Positions 18,263-27,023 of a stretch of DNA of 64,000 nucleotides are shown here, piece by piece; within the stretch, counting starts at the first letter, position 1, and every line of letters starts with the position of its first letter. A program made the translations under genes and the position numbers. Origin of the DNA: DAIQNV01 sp038748775 (GTDB lineage Bacteria > Planctomycetota > Phycisphaerae > Phycisphaerales > UBA1924); NCBI GenBank assembly GCA_038748775.1, contig JBCDIT010000001.1, positions 124,001-188,000 of the forward strand, given 5' to 3'. The notes beneath the pieces were generated by a model, which made no database searches, was not told the DNA's origin, and saw only the letters and a list, made by a program, of their open reading frames with translations.

Positions 18263-18644
18263 CGGATCGCCCCCGAGCGGGCGGGGATGGCGTGCGAGCG
18301 TCCGTGCGATCGCCGTTTCAGAGGGGGTGTTTCCGTGCGTCTCGGTCGAGGCGGCCGGGACCGCCGGGCCTGGCCCTGGGTTGGAAGTCGGCATCTGGAA
18401 TGGTATGCGCACCAAGGAAGTGGTTCGGAACAGGCGGCTCCCGGTGATGCAGGGCCATTCCTCGCTTATCTGGTCGAACCGATGGGCCGACAATGGGGTA
18501 CGCGTCGGTGTCGCGGTTGATTGACACCCGCGCGGGTGGTGGTACCGTGGGTCCCCCACTGACCGAAGCGGCGCTCGGCGGACGGACCCGATCGAGGCGC
18601 CGGGCACACAGACCAGCGAGGCGGGGCTTGCCCCGACGAGGCCG
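18263..18644. other. Divergent intergenic region between lipA and the exopolysaccharide locus
   Basis: 382 bases without a convincing gene. Frames here are shadows. It holds a sigma70-like promoter for the + strand (18521-18548) and presumably the lipA promoter on the other strand, which I could not place. Confidence 0.6.
18521..18548 (+). promoter_or_regulatory. Candidate sigma70-type promoter for the exopolysaccharide locus
   Basis: TTGACA (18521-18526), a 16-base spacer, then TACCGT (18543-18548), about 97 bases before the Wza-like start. The spacer contains the palindrome CCCGCGCGGG (18527-18536), which could bind a regulator. Confidence 0.45.
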
Positions 18645-20231
18645 ATGGAAGAGCGAGACCGTAACCACGCTACCGCCCCTCACAAGGCCTGCCGCGCCCT
18701 GTTCGCCGCTCTGCTGCTCGCGGCGGGCTTGGGCGGATGCCATTGGGATTCGTACATCGATCCGAGTGTCGTGGGCCGCTGGGAGCGGACGCCGACGATC
18801 GTCCCGATCCTTGAGCACATCGCCGAGATCGAAGAAGGCACCGGTGAGTTCAGCGAGTTCACCGAGGTCCAGCCCGAGGACCTGCTGCCCGAACCTGCGA
18901 CGTACTCGATCGCGGCCGGCGACATCGTGACGCTCCAGCTTTGGGACCTGGTCGTGCGAGGCCAGCCGGTTGTTGAGACCAACGTGGTCGATTCCACCGG
19001 TGCGATCGACGTCATCCAGATCGGGCGCGTCGAGATCGCAGGGTTCAACGAACAGCAGGCCGCGCAGGTCATCGCCGAGCGGATGGCGCCGTTCGTCGCC
19101 GACCCGCTCGTTTCGGTCACCGTTGAAAGCCGACGCGAAGAAGCGTTCCAAATGAGCGGCGCCGTGGCCCGACCTGGGGCGTATGCGATCCCATCGGGCG
19201 ACTACCGCCTGCTTGAGGCGGTGATCACTGCCGGCGGCGTGGCCGAAACGGCGCCATATCTCTACATCATCCGGCAGGTGTCGATCGGCGACGATCGCCC
19301 GGCCCGCCCGGACCCGCTCTCGAACGACGCCGGGACGCAGTTCAACACCCAGCCGTTCCCTACGGCTCCGATCGACGCAAACCCACGCCCGTCTCGGCCG
19401 GAAGACGCGGACGTCGAGGATCTGATCGACATTATCGATGACCTTTCGTCCCCGGATCCGGCGTTCGTCGGATCGCCGTCCGCGTTCGGCGGCGCGAGCG
19501 GCGCCGGCGTCTGGGGCCAGCCGGGCGAAGCGCCCGAGCCGGTCATCGACCTTGTGGAGGAATCGTCGGAGGTTCCTCCTCCAGCGATCGATGAGACCGA
19601 AGCACCCACGCGCTGGATCTTCCGAAACGGCGAGTGGGTCCAGGTGGCGGCCCGCCACGGTCAGAGTGGCGCCAACGGGGATGGGCTCGGTGAAGCCCCG
19701 GCGGGCTTGCTGACCCAGAGGATCATCCGGATCCCGATGACGCCCGTCTTGAACGGTGACGCTCGGTACAACATCGTGGTCCGCCCCGGTGACGTGATCC
19801 GCGTCCCGCCGGCGGAGACCGGCAACGTGTATCTGGGTGGACAGATCGCCCGTCCTGGCGTGTACTCACTCCCGGTCGTCGGTCGCCTGACGCTCACCCG
19901 GGCGATTTTCGCGGCCGGTGGTCTTGGCGGCATCGCGATTCCCGAGCGTGTGGACCTCACCCGCATGGTCGGCTCCGATCGTCAGGCGACGGTCATGCTG
20001 AACTACCGAGCGATCGCAGAGGGCACTCAGCCAGACGTGTTCTTGAAGCGCGACGACGTGATCAACATCGGCACCAACTTCTGGGCTTTCCCGCTCGCGG
20101 TGGTCCGCAACGGCTTCCGTGCCTCGTACGGGTTCGGGTTCCTGCTGGACAGGAACTTCGGTACCGACGTGTTTGGTGCCCCGGTCAGCAACTCGGCGAC
20201 AGGCTCGTCTGGCCGGATCACGATCTTCTGA
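18645..20231 (+). CDS. Polysaccharide export lipoprotein, Wza-like (SLBB domains)
   Basis: 528 residues. A signal peptide ends in the lipobox GLGGC (Cys32). The poly-export domain follows (YSIAAGDIVTLQLWDLV, IGRVEIAGFNEQQAAQVIAERM, PLVSVTVE), then SLBB-type segments (MSGAVARPGAYAIPSGDYRLLEAVITAGG and, near the C-terminus, VYLGGQIARPGVYSLPVVGRLTLTRAIFAAGG). Between them sits a long Pro/Asp/Ser-rich insert (about residues 225-345) unlike typical Wza. It should form the outer-membrane channel for the polymer assembled by the downstream genes. It is the first gene of the locus. Confidence 0.92.
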   Translation: MEERDRNHATAPHKACRALFAALLLAAGLGGCHWDSYIDPSVVGRWERTPTIVPILEHIAEIEEGTGEFSEFTEVQPEDLLPEPATYSIAAGDIVTLQLWDLVVRGQPVVETNVVDSTGAIDVIQIGRVEIAGFNEQQAAQVIAERMAPFVADPLVSVTVESRREEAFQMSGAVARPGAYAIPSGDYRLLEAVITAGGVAETAPYLYIIRQVSIGDDRPARPDPLSNDAGTQFNTQPFPTAPIDANPRPSRPEDADVEDLIDIIDDLSSPDPAFVGSPSAFGGASGAGVWGQPGEAPEPVIDLVEESSEVPPPAIDETEAPTRWIFRNGEWVQVAARHGQSGANGDGLGEAPAGLLTQRIIRIPMTPVLNGDARYNIVVRPGDVIRVPPAETGNVYLGGQIARPGVYSLPVVGRLTLTRAIFAAGGLGGIAIPERVDLTRMVGSDRQATVMLNYRAIAEGTQPDVFLKRDDVINIGTNFWAFPLAVVRNGFRASYGFGFLLDRNFGTDVFGAPVSNSATGSSGRITIF

Positions 20232-20355
20232 TCCAAACCGGTACACAGGCGTCGGTCTGGGTCGAACCCAGAGCGGATCGGCTCGTACGCCAGACGGAGT
20301 CCGGGGGCTACCAGACCGGACGTGGAGATCAGGAAGGGGATCGTGGGTCTGGGTC

Positions 20356-21321
20356 ATGGGCGCGACGACAACGAAAAACGTGACCGCCGCGCCGCGCGGC
20401 CGCCCTATTCCCGATTCTGGGGGTGAGGCATCGATCTTTGCCTCGCTTTCCACCGCGCCAGGCATGGCGTTCGTCGGTGTGCTGCTGTTCGCGTACGTGG
20501 GACTGTTCTGGCGGTGGTTTGAGCGGCAGCACCTGCTGAGCTTGGACAAGCTTGAGGATTGGGGGCATGCCTACCTCATCCCGCTGATCAGCCTGTACCT
20601 CGTGTTCAAGCGTCGGCAAGAGCTCGCGCAGACAAAGTTCGAGACGTTCTGGCCCGGTCTGATGCCGGTGCTCGTGGGGATCTTCGGCTACTTCTACGCG
20701 GTGGTCGGGATCCGGAGCCACATGGTCGAGGGGCTGTTCGTCATCTTGACCGTGTTCGGTCTGACGCTGCTTTTGCTCGGGCCGGCGGCAATGCGATGGC
20801 TTTTCCTGCCCATCGGCTTCTTGGCCTTTGGCGTGACCCTGAGCGAGAGCGTGATGATCAGCATCACCTTCCGCCTGCAAGAACTTGCGGCGCAAGGGTC
20901 GTGGGTGATGCTCGGCGTCATCGGCGCCATCGGCGGGTTCAGCGTCGATATCAGCGGCAACACGCTCGAGGTGATCACGACGAGCGGAGAGGTCTACCCG
21001 CTGAACGTCGCGGAGGCGTGCAGCGGGATGCGGATGGTGGTCGCGTTCTACGCGCTCGGGGCGGCGGCGGCGTTGCTCGGCTGCTCGCTCTGGTGGCAGC
21101 GGATCGCCCTGCTTCTTCTGGCGGGACCGGTGGCGCTGCTGATGAACATGGTTCGGGTGACGGTGCTCGGGCTGCTGACGCTTGTCGACCCCAACCTCGC
21201 CGCCGGTAACGCCCACACGCTGATCGGAACGATCTTGCTCGTCCCCTCGCTCGGTTTGTTCTTGGGCGTCGTGTGGGCGTTGAATCGGGTGGTCGATACT
21301 TCGGAAGGGGGCGCTTCGTGA
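20356..21321 (+). CDS. Exosortase (multi-pass membrane transpeptidase-like protease)
   Basis: 321 residues, about eight hydrophobic segments. The exosortase catalytic residues are all visible: AEACSGMRM with Cys222, LLMNMVRV with Arg267 and GNAHTLIG with His287. N-terminal WGHAYLIPLISLYLVFKRR is also typical. It should cut C-terminal PEP-CTERM-type sorting signals at the membrane; the protein at 57624-58265 carries one. The ATG at 20356 lies in a G-rich stretch; the frame is open to 20119 but overlaps the exporter. It is coupled to the EpsI gene by a GTGA overlap. The planctomycete exosortase subfamilies are the likely home; the exact subtype cannot be decided by eye. Confidence 0.93.
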   Translation: MGATTTKNVTAAPRGRPIPDSGGEASIFASLSTAPGMAFVGVLLFAYVGLFWRWFERQHLLSLDKLEDWGHAYLIPLISLYLVFKRRQELAQTKFETFWPGLMPVLVGIFGYFYAVVGIRSHMVEGLFVILTVFGLTLLLLGPAAMRWLFLPIGFLAFGVTLSESVMISITFRLQELAAQGSWVMLGVIGAIGGFSVDISGNTLEVITTSGEVYPLNVAEACSGMRMVVAFYALGAAAALLGCSLWWQRIALLLLAGPVALLMNMVRVTVLGLLTLVDPNLAAGNAHTLIGTILLVPSLGLFLGVVWALNRVVDTSEGGAS

Positions 21322-22211
21322 CTTGGCGTTCACTCGCGAATCCGGCATACGTTGCGTCGGTGTTGCTCCTGGCCATCTCTGCGATCGGGTTCACCGGCGC
21401 GATCGACGCGTACCAGGTTCACCTGCGGAAGCTCCCGATCAGCCCGCCCGGAGACCGCGCGGTCGCGGCTCTTCCGACCGAGACGGCCAGTTGGGAACGT
21501 GTCGGACCGGACCGCGTGATGGCCGAGGATGTTGTCAAGACGCTCGGGACGTCGAACTACGTGTCACGCGTCTTCAAGCAGAAAGACCCAGGATCTTCAA
21601 AGCCGGTCCTCATCGAGCTCCATGCGGCGTACTACACCGGGATGATCGACACGGTGCCCCACGTTCCGGAGCGTTGCTTCGTGGGCGGAGGCCTGCAGCC
21701 GGGGAGTTCGAGCACGCGCATGCCCCTGCCCATGAACACAGACCTGTGGGCCATCGACCGGACCGTGGAGCCTGAATTTGCTGGCGAAGCGGGTGCGATC
21801 TACACGGCTCGGACGGACAACCGGCGTTCGGACGCGCCGGGCCTCCGGGTTCGCTTGCCTCGTGGCGTGACGCCCGATCGGCCGGTCCGGGCGATGGTGA
21901 GCGACTTCGTCGATCAGCAGGGCGAGGGTCAGTTGTACGCTGGGTATTTTTTCGTCGCGAACGGCGGAACGGTGGCCAGTGCGAACGATGTTCGCACGCT
22001 CGCGTTCGATCTGCAGAGCGACTACGCCTACTACCTCAAGGTCCAGGTGACGAGCGGCACCGTCTCGTCCAAGGAAGAGCTGATGGAGCATGGTGGCTCG
22101 CTTATCGGCGAGCTTCTGCCCGAGGTCATGCGTTGTGTGCCCGACTGGATAGAGGTCCAGCGAGGCAATTACCCGGAAGACAACCCTCGGGCTGAAGAGG
22201 GTCGGAGCTAG
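21318..22211 (+). CDS. Exosortase-associated EpsI-family protein (DUF3485)
   Basis: 297 residues from the GTG at 21318, which overlaps the exosortase stop as GTGA and has GGAAGGGGG upstream. One N-terminal membrane segment (ASVLLLAISAIGFTGAIDAY) precedes an extracytoplasmic domain. Family pattern: VELHAAYYTG-like IELHAAYYTGMIDTVPHVPERCFVGGG, with the conserved HxPxxC context, and GYFFVANG later. Many exosortase genes are followed by, or fused to, this domain; its role is accessory and not well defined. The long frame from 21273 lacks a ribosome binding site. Confidence 0.9.
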   Translation: MTWRSLANPAYVASVLLLAISAIGFTGAIDAYQVHLRKLPISPPGDRAVAALPTETASWERVGPDRVMAEDVVKTLGTSNYVSRVFKQKDPGSSKPVLIELHAAYYTGMIDTVPHVPERCFVGGGLQPGSSSTRMPLPMNTDLWAIDRTVEPEFAGEAGAIYTARTDNRRSDAPGLRVRLPRGVTPDRPVRAMVSDFVDQQGEGQLYAGYFFVANGGTVASANDVRTLAFDLQSDYAYYLKVQVTSGTVSSKEELMEHGGSLIGELLPEVMRCVPDWIEVQRGNYPEDNPRAEEGRS

Positions 22212-22282
22212 AGAGATCGCCCGGCGCGTACCGCTGGGTCAGAGAAAAACATGCGCCGGTGAGGCGCTCGGAGGCCGGAACG

Positions 22283-25200
22283 ATGGCGGCTCGGGTCAAC
22301 TTCAAGTTCGTGATCGTCCTGTCGGCGGCTCTTCTCGGCTTTTTCGTTGCCGGCGTGCTCGCGTATCTCTTTGTCATCGATAAGTCGGGCGAGGATTACG
22401 TCCGCATGGGCGACGAGGCGATGGTCGACCAGGACTACGAAGAGGCCGCGAAGATGTACGGGCGTGCCGTCGGGCACGAGCGCACGAACATCGCGTGGCT
22501 TGAGAAGTGGCTGGGCGCGCTCGAGAAGATGACGTTCGAGGACCGGGGGGGGTACGCCCGAGCGTTCAGCCAGGAATACATGCAGATCGTCCGGCAGCTC
22601 GCCCGGGTGAAGCAGAGCGACCTCGACGCGCATGTCGAGTACTTGGACTTGCTGTTCGCGCAGTTGAGCGGGAACGACCGCCCGCTGGCCGAGCTTCTGA
22701 ACACCGAAGTCGAGCAGGTGCTCCCGCTCGTCGGCGGCCCGGGCGGCCCTGGGGACGTCATTCGGCGCTACAGAGGTATCGCGTTCGTCCAGGTGCTCTC
22801 GCAGACCGGCGAGTTGCCCGAGGAAGAGTTCGAACGTACCGAGCAAGACCTGCGAGCCGCGATCGCGGTTGATCCAACCGACGGGGCCTCGGTCTTCGCT
22901 CTGATCGCGATGCTTGAGTCGGAGCTCACGGAAGCCCGCCGTCAGGATCGCTTGAGTGCGATCGATCGCCTGACTGCGGAGATCGACTCAACGCTTGGAG
23001 CGTTGCAGGAAGCGGCTCCGGATGCGCCTTGGACGAAGACGCTCACGATCAACCGTGAGATGGCTCAGATCAACGACGCCTTGGTCGCCCAGGTTCTCGA
23101 TCCGGCGACGCTGAATGCGCGTCTGCGCGACAGCTTCGATGGGTTGCGAGACGAGCTCGATGACCTGCACGCCTCGCTCATGGCGACACCGGCGGCCGAC
23201 GCGCAGGCGGCGGTGCTCGACCGCTTCCAGATCCTCGAGCGGTTGATCGACCCCGAGGCGACCTGGGGCCGCGTGCGTGAACTCCTCACGGCGTACCGCG
23301 ATCAAGACCCAGATAACGCCGTCGTGATGGTTCGACTGGCGCTTGTTCTGGGCGAGATCGGGCGGATTGAAGACGCGTTGACGCTGCTCGACGAGGCGCG
23401 TGCTTTGCCTCCGAAGCCTCTCAGTGCCGAGGGTTTGGTCCAGTTCGGCATGCAGGCATTGGCGGCTCGCTACGCGAGTGACTTCCAGCTTCGCCTTGCG
23501 ACCGGTCCGGACGCCGATGACTCGAAGCGTGACTCGCGGCTCCAGGCCGCCAAGGAAGCACGGCGTGAGTATGCGTCGCTCGTCCCGACGGACGCACCCG
23601 ATCTCAAGCTTCTCGACGGGATGATCGCGGTCGCTGAAGAACGGTTTACCGAAGCGATCGCTAACTTTGCTTCGTACAACCAAGCGACGGGCTCGACCAA
23701 CCGCCGTGGTTTGATGCTTGAAGCGAGGGTTGCCCAGCGGCTCAACCGCTTGGGAACCGCGCGGGACCGTCTGACTCAACTGACGGCCCTGAACGCCAAC
23801 GACCCCGAGCCGCTGGTGCTGCTGGCGCGGATTGAGCGGTCGTTCAACCAGCCTTCGAACGTGAGCCGAGCGATCGACCTGTGCGAGCGGGCCCTTCGTG
23901 CAAATCCCGACTACGTGCCGGCGCAAGAGCTGCTCAGGCAACTCCAGATCGAGGCGGGTATCACCGACGCCGACGAACCGGCCCTCAACGTGATCTTCGA
24001 ATCGCGTCGTGTCGCTAGGGGGAACGAAGAGGAGCCGGGGGATGGAGCTGCGGCGGAGCGGATTTTGCGCCAGGGCCTCGCGGACTTCGAATTCGATCCG
24101 CAGATCGTGCGTGAACTCGCCGGTCGGATGCTCAACGAGGAGCGGATCGAGGAGGCCCGTGAACTCGTGAGCGAGGCGCGGACCCGTCATCCGAACGATG
24201 ACGCCCTTGTGCGGGTCGCGTCTTTGCTCGAGTCGGACACCGTCGAGGACGCGGTGATCACGCTCATTGACGAATCGGACGTTCCCGAGATTCAGAAGCT
24301 GCTCACCAAGCAGCGTGTCATGCGGCGCGGCGGCCGGAGTTCCGAAGCGGACGCGTTCCTCGACCAGGCGATCGCCCTTGAGCCGATGAACCCCGAGGTG
24401 CTCGACCTTCGGTTCCGGCGCGCGGTTCAGGCGGGAGACCTCGCCGATGCTGGGACGGTCGTGGATCTCGCTAAGGAATCGAACGCGGATGGCCTGGACG
24501 GTGTGACTTTCGAGGCTCGTCTCGCGGCGGCCGAAGGACGGCGCGAGGAAGCGGTCCGGCTCTTTGAAGAAGCGACCGAATCGGGCCGGGCGGACGCGAC
24601 GGTGTTCCGCGCGCTCGCGATCTCGCAGCAAGGCCTCGGACGCATAGACGAGGCGCTCGAGTCGTACACGCGAGCCCTCGAGATCCGTCCGGACGATCTT
24701 ACGACGCTTGTTCAGTACATCACGCTGCTCCGGGCCGCGGGACGCCAAGACGAGGCCCTCGAGTTCGCGAGGCGGTCGAGGGGCTTCGGCGAATCCAGCG
24801 AAGACTTCATGAACGTCTACCTCTCCCTGGAGGCGAACGCGGGCGGCGCCGAGGGCCGCCGGCGGGCAATCCAGCAGAGACGTCGCCTCGCGACCGAAGA
24901 CCCGAGCGACCGGCGGAACCGCGCGGCCCTCGCGGTTCTGTACATCGACGATCGCCAATGGCTTGAGGCCCGTGAGTTGATCGATGGGCTTCGGAACGAA
25001 GAAGACGCCCTGGAGCTTGCTTCACTCGACGCCCGTTGGTACGCCGACCAGGGACGCGTCCGCGTCGATGGTGAGTTCCAGAGCGGGATCGATCTGGCCC
25101 AGCGCCAGTTTGTCGAGTACATCATCGGGCTTGAGGACGACGAGCTTGGCGTCGAGGCATACCTCACGCTCGCTCGGTTCATGATCCAACGCGGCCAGTA

Positions 25201-26917
25201 CGGCGTCGCGGTCCGTGCGATCAACGACGCGCGACCCCTGCAAGACCCGGCGGAGCTGCGTGCGGAGAAGTTGTTCGGTGATCTCATGCTCACGCTCGGT
25301 CGACCGGCGGACGCAGAGGAATCGTTCCGCACGATCGTCGACGGCGGCGCGGACGATGAGGCCCAGAACTACCGCAAGCGGCTGATCGAGATGCTGCTCA
25401 GGCAGAATGAGTTCACGGAGGCGGAGACTCAGATCCAGGCGCTGGGCCCCGGCTTCGAAGAAGACCTGACGATCATGATGCAGAACGCCGACGTGCTGAT
25501 CGGTCAGGGGCGGAGGGCTGAGGCGCTCGCGCTGCTCAACCGCGCCGTCTCGATTCACCAGAACACTCCGGTGGCGTACGCGAAGCGGGCCCAGGTTCTG
25601 CTCACCGACAAGGAATCGCTGAACGACGCCTTGGACGACCTCGGCACGGCTCTCGAGATCCAACCCGATGAGTGGCGAACGCTCCGCCTGCGTTCTTCGG
25701 TGTACTACCAGCTCGGGCGTGTCGAAGACGCGCTGGCCGACCTGCGTTCGACGGTCCGCGTCAACCCGACGCTGGACGACGTGCTGCTCGGGCTCATGAT
25801 CGAGCTCGTGACGCTGAACCGCGACGGCGAGGCGCTCGATGTCGCCATCGAGGTGATCGACCAGCGCCCGACCGACACCACTCTGATGATTACAGCCGGT
25901 CGCGTGCTGAGCGACCGTGGGTACTGGGGGCGTGCCGCGGTGCTCTACGGGCGTGCCTGGGAGTTGAGCCAGGACCCGCAGCTGGCGATCCGCTACATCG
26001 ACTCGCTGGTGAACGCGGAGCCGCCCAGGCCGGACGAGGCGGAGCGAGTGCTCCGTCGCGTGGCCGAGCTTGAGGCGGACGCCGAGTCTAACTCAGAGAT
26101 CCTCATCGCGCAAGCGTTGATCGAGGACGCGCGGGGCCGAAACGCTCGGGCGAGGTCGTTCCTGGCTCGTGCGTTCGAAGTCACCGGAGACGACACAGCC
26201 TCGAAGCTCAACTGGATCCGCAACGTGGTGCGTCTGTACCAGGACGGTCCCGAAGGAACCGCGGTCGCGTTCGTGCGTGAACTTCGGAGAACTTCTGAAG
26301 ATCCGATCGCTCAGGGCTGGCTGGGCTACGCCTCTGGTCGAATCCTGATCGACAACCCGGACTCGGTTTCCGACGGGGCGAGTGAACTCGAGGCGCTCGC
26401 GGATTCCGATGTACCCGATGACATCCGCTTGCTCGCTTTCCGGACCATCGGCGCGGCGTTCTACGACGCGGAACGGTTCGAGGAGGCCGAGTCGGCTTGG
26501 CGGAGCGGGCTCGAAGCCTTCCCGAACGACTGGGAGATGACCAACAACCTGGCGTACGTCATCGGCGTGAACCAGGAGCAGCCATCGGACGCGATCGATC
26601 TTGCGCGCCGGGCGGTGGAGCTTGCCCCGGGTCAGAGCCAGGCGTGGGACACGCTGGCGTTCATGCTCCTGGCCCTTGGAGAAATCGACTCGGCCGAGGA
26701 CGCGCTCGACGAGGGCTCGCGTCACGTCCGCTCGACTTCGGCTCGGGTCAACATCACCCTGAATCGGGCGAGAGTTGCACTCGCAAGGGGGAACTGTGAC
26801 GTCGCTCGTTCGTACGTCACGCAGGCGCGGACGAGCTCAGACACGCTCCCCCAACTCAGGGACCAGTTCGCGACCGATATCGACGAGCTCACGGCACAGA
26901 TCGAAGAGGGGTGCTGA
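22283..26917 (+). CDS. Giant membrane-anchored TPR protein
   Basis: 1544 residues. ATG chosen because GGAGG lies about 8 bases upstream. A single N-terminal membrane helix (FKFVIVLSAALLGFFVAGVLAYLFV) is followed almost entirely by tetratricopeptide-like helix pairs, for example SQQGLGRIDEALESYTRALEIRPDDL split over residues ~785-815 and AWDTLAFMLLALGEIDSAEDAL near the end. Such proteins are found in exopolysaccharide/exosortase loci (the PrsT type), where they are thought to scaffold synthesis or export; this is inference from location. No enzymatic motif is seen. The final Cys-containing stretch (GNCDVARSYV, EEGC) is unusual for TPRs. Confidence 0.85.
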   Translation: MAARVNFKFVIVLSAALLGFFVAGVLAYLFVIDKSGEDYVRMGDEAMVDQDYEEAAKMYGRAVGHERTNIAWLEKWLGALEKMTFEDRGGYARAFSQEYMQIVRQLARVKQSDLDAHVEYLDLLFAQLSGNDRPLAELLNTEVEQVLPLVGGPGGPGDVIRRYRGIAFVQVLSQTGELPEEEFERTEQDLRAAIAVDPTDGASVFALIAMLESELTEARRQDRLSAIDRLTAEIDSTLGALQEAAPDAPWTKTLTINREMAQINDALVAQVLDPATLNARLRDSFDGLRDELDDLHASLMATPAADAQAAVLDRFQILERLIDPEATWGRVRELLTAYRDQDPDNAVVMVRLALVLGEIGRIEDALTLLDEARALPPKPLSAEGLVQFGMQALAARYASDFQLRLATGPDADDSKRDSRLQAAKEARREYASLVPTDAPDLKLLDGMIAVAEERFTEAIANFASYNQATGSTNRRGLMLEARVAQRLNRLGTARDRLTQLTALNANDPEPLVLLARIERSFNQPSNVSRAIDLCERALRANPDYVPAQELLRQLQIEAGITDADEPALNVIFESRRVARGNEEEPGDGAAAERILRQGLADFEFDPQIVRELAGRMLNEERIEEARELVSEARTRHPNDDALVRVASLLESDTVEDAVITLIDESDVPEIQKLLTKQRVMRRGGRSSEADAFLDQAIALEPMNPEVLDLRFRRAVQAGDLADAGTVVDLAKESNADGLDGVTFEARLAAAEGRREEAVRLFEEATESGRADATVFRALAISQQGLGRIDEALESYTRALEIRPDDLTTLVQYITLLRAAGRQDEALEFARRSRGFGESSEDFMNVYLSLEANAGGAEGRRRAIQQRRRLATEDPSDRRNRAALAVLYIDDRQWLEARELIDGLRNEEDALELASLDARWYADQGRVRVDGEFQSGIDLAQRQFVEYIIGLEDDELGVEAYLTLARFMIQRGQYGVAVRAINDARPLQDPAELRAEKLFGDLMLTLGRPADAEESFRTIVDGGADDEAQNYRKRLIEMLLRQNEFTEAETQIQALGPGFEEDLTIMMQNADVLIGQGRRAEALALLNRAVSIHQNTPVAYAKRAQVLLTDKESLNDALDDLGTALEIQPDEWRTLRLRSSVYYQLGRVEDALADLRSTVRVNPTLDDVLLGLMIELVTLNRDGEALDVAIEVIDQRPTDTTLMITAGRVLSDRGYWGRAAVLYGRAWELSQDPQLAIRYIDSLVNAEPPRPDEAERVLRRVAELEADAESNSEILIAQALIEDARGRNARARSFLARAFEVTGDDTASKLNWIRNVVRLYQDGPEGTAVAFVRELRRTSEDPIAQGWLGYASGRILIDNPDSVSDGASELEALADSDVPDDIRLLAFRTIGAAFYDAERFEEAESAWRSGLEAFPNDWEMTNNLAYVIGVNQEQPSDAIDLARRAVELAPGQSQAWDTLAFMLLALGEIDSAEDALDEGSRHVRSTSARVNITLNRARVALARGNCDVARSYVTQARTSSDTLPQLRDQFATDIDELTAQIEEGC

Positions 26918-27023
26918 CCGGACCGGGCGGGGCGTTCCCGACTCGATCCTGGTCGACCGACGACCGACGACCCGCCCAGATGCCTTTGCAGATGCAAAAG
27001 GGTAAGACCGAGGGCCCAAAGCC

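Noticed and set aside
22988..24958. 656-codon open frame antisense to the TPR gene
   Set aside because: It is the mirror of a GC-rich gene with clear TPR repeats, is Arg/Leu/His-rich and has no recognisable domain; long antisense frames are expected at this GC.
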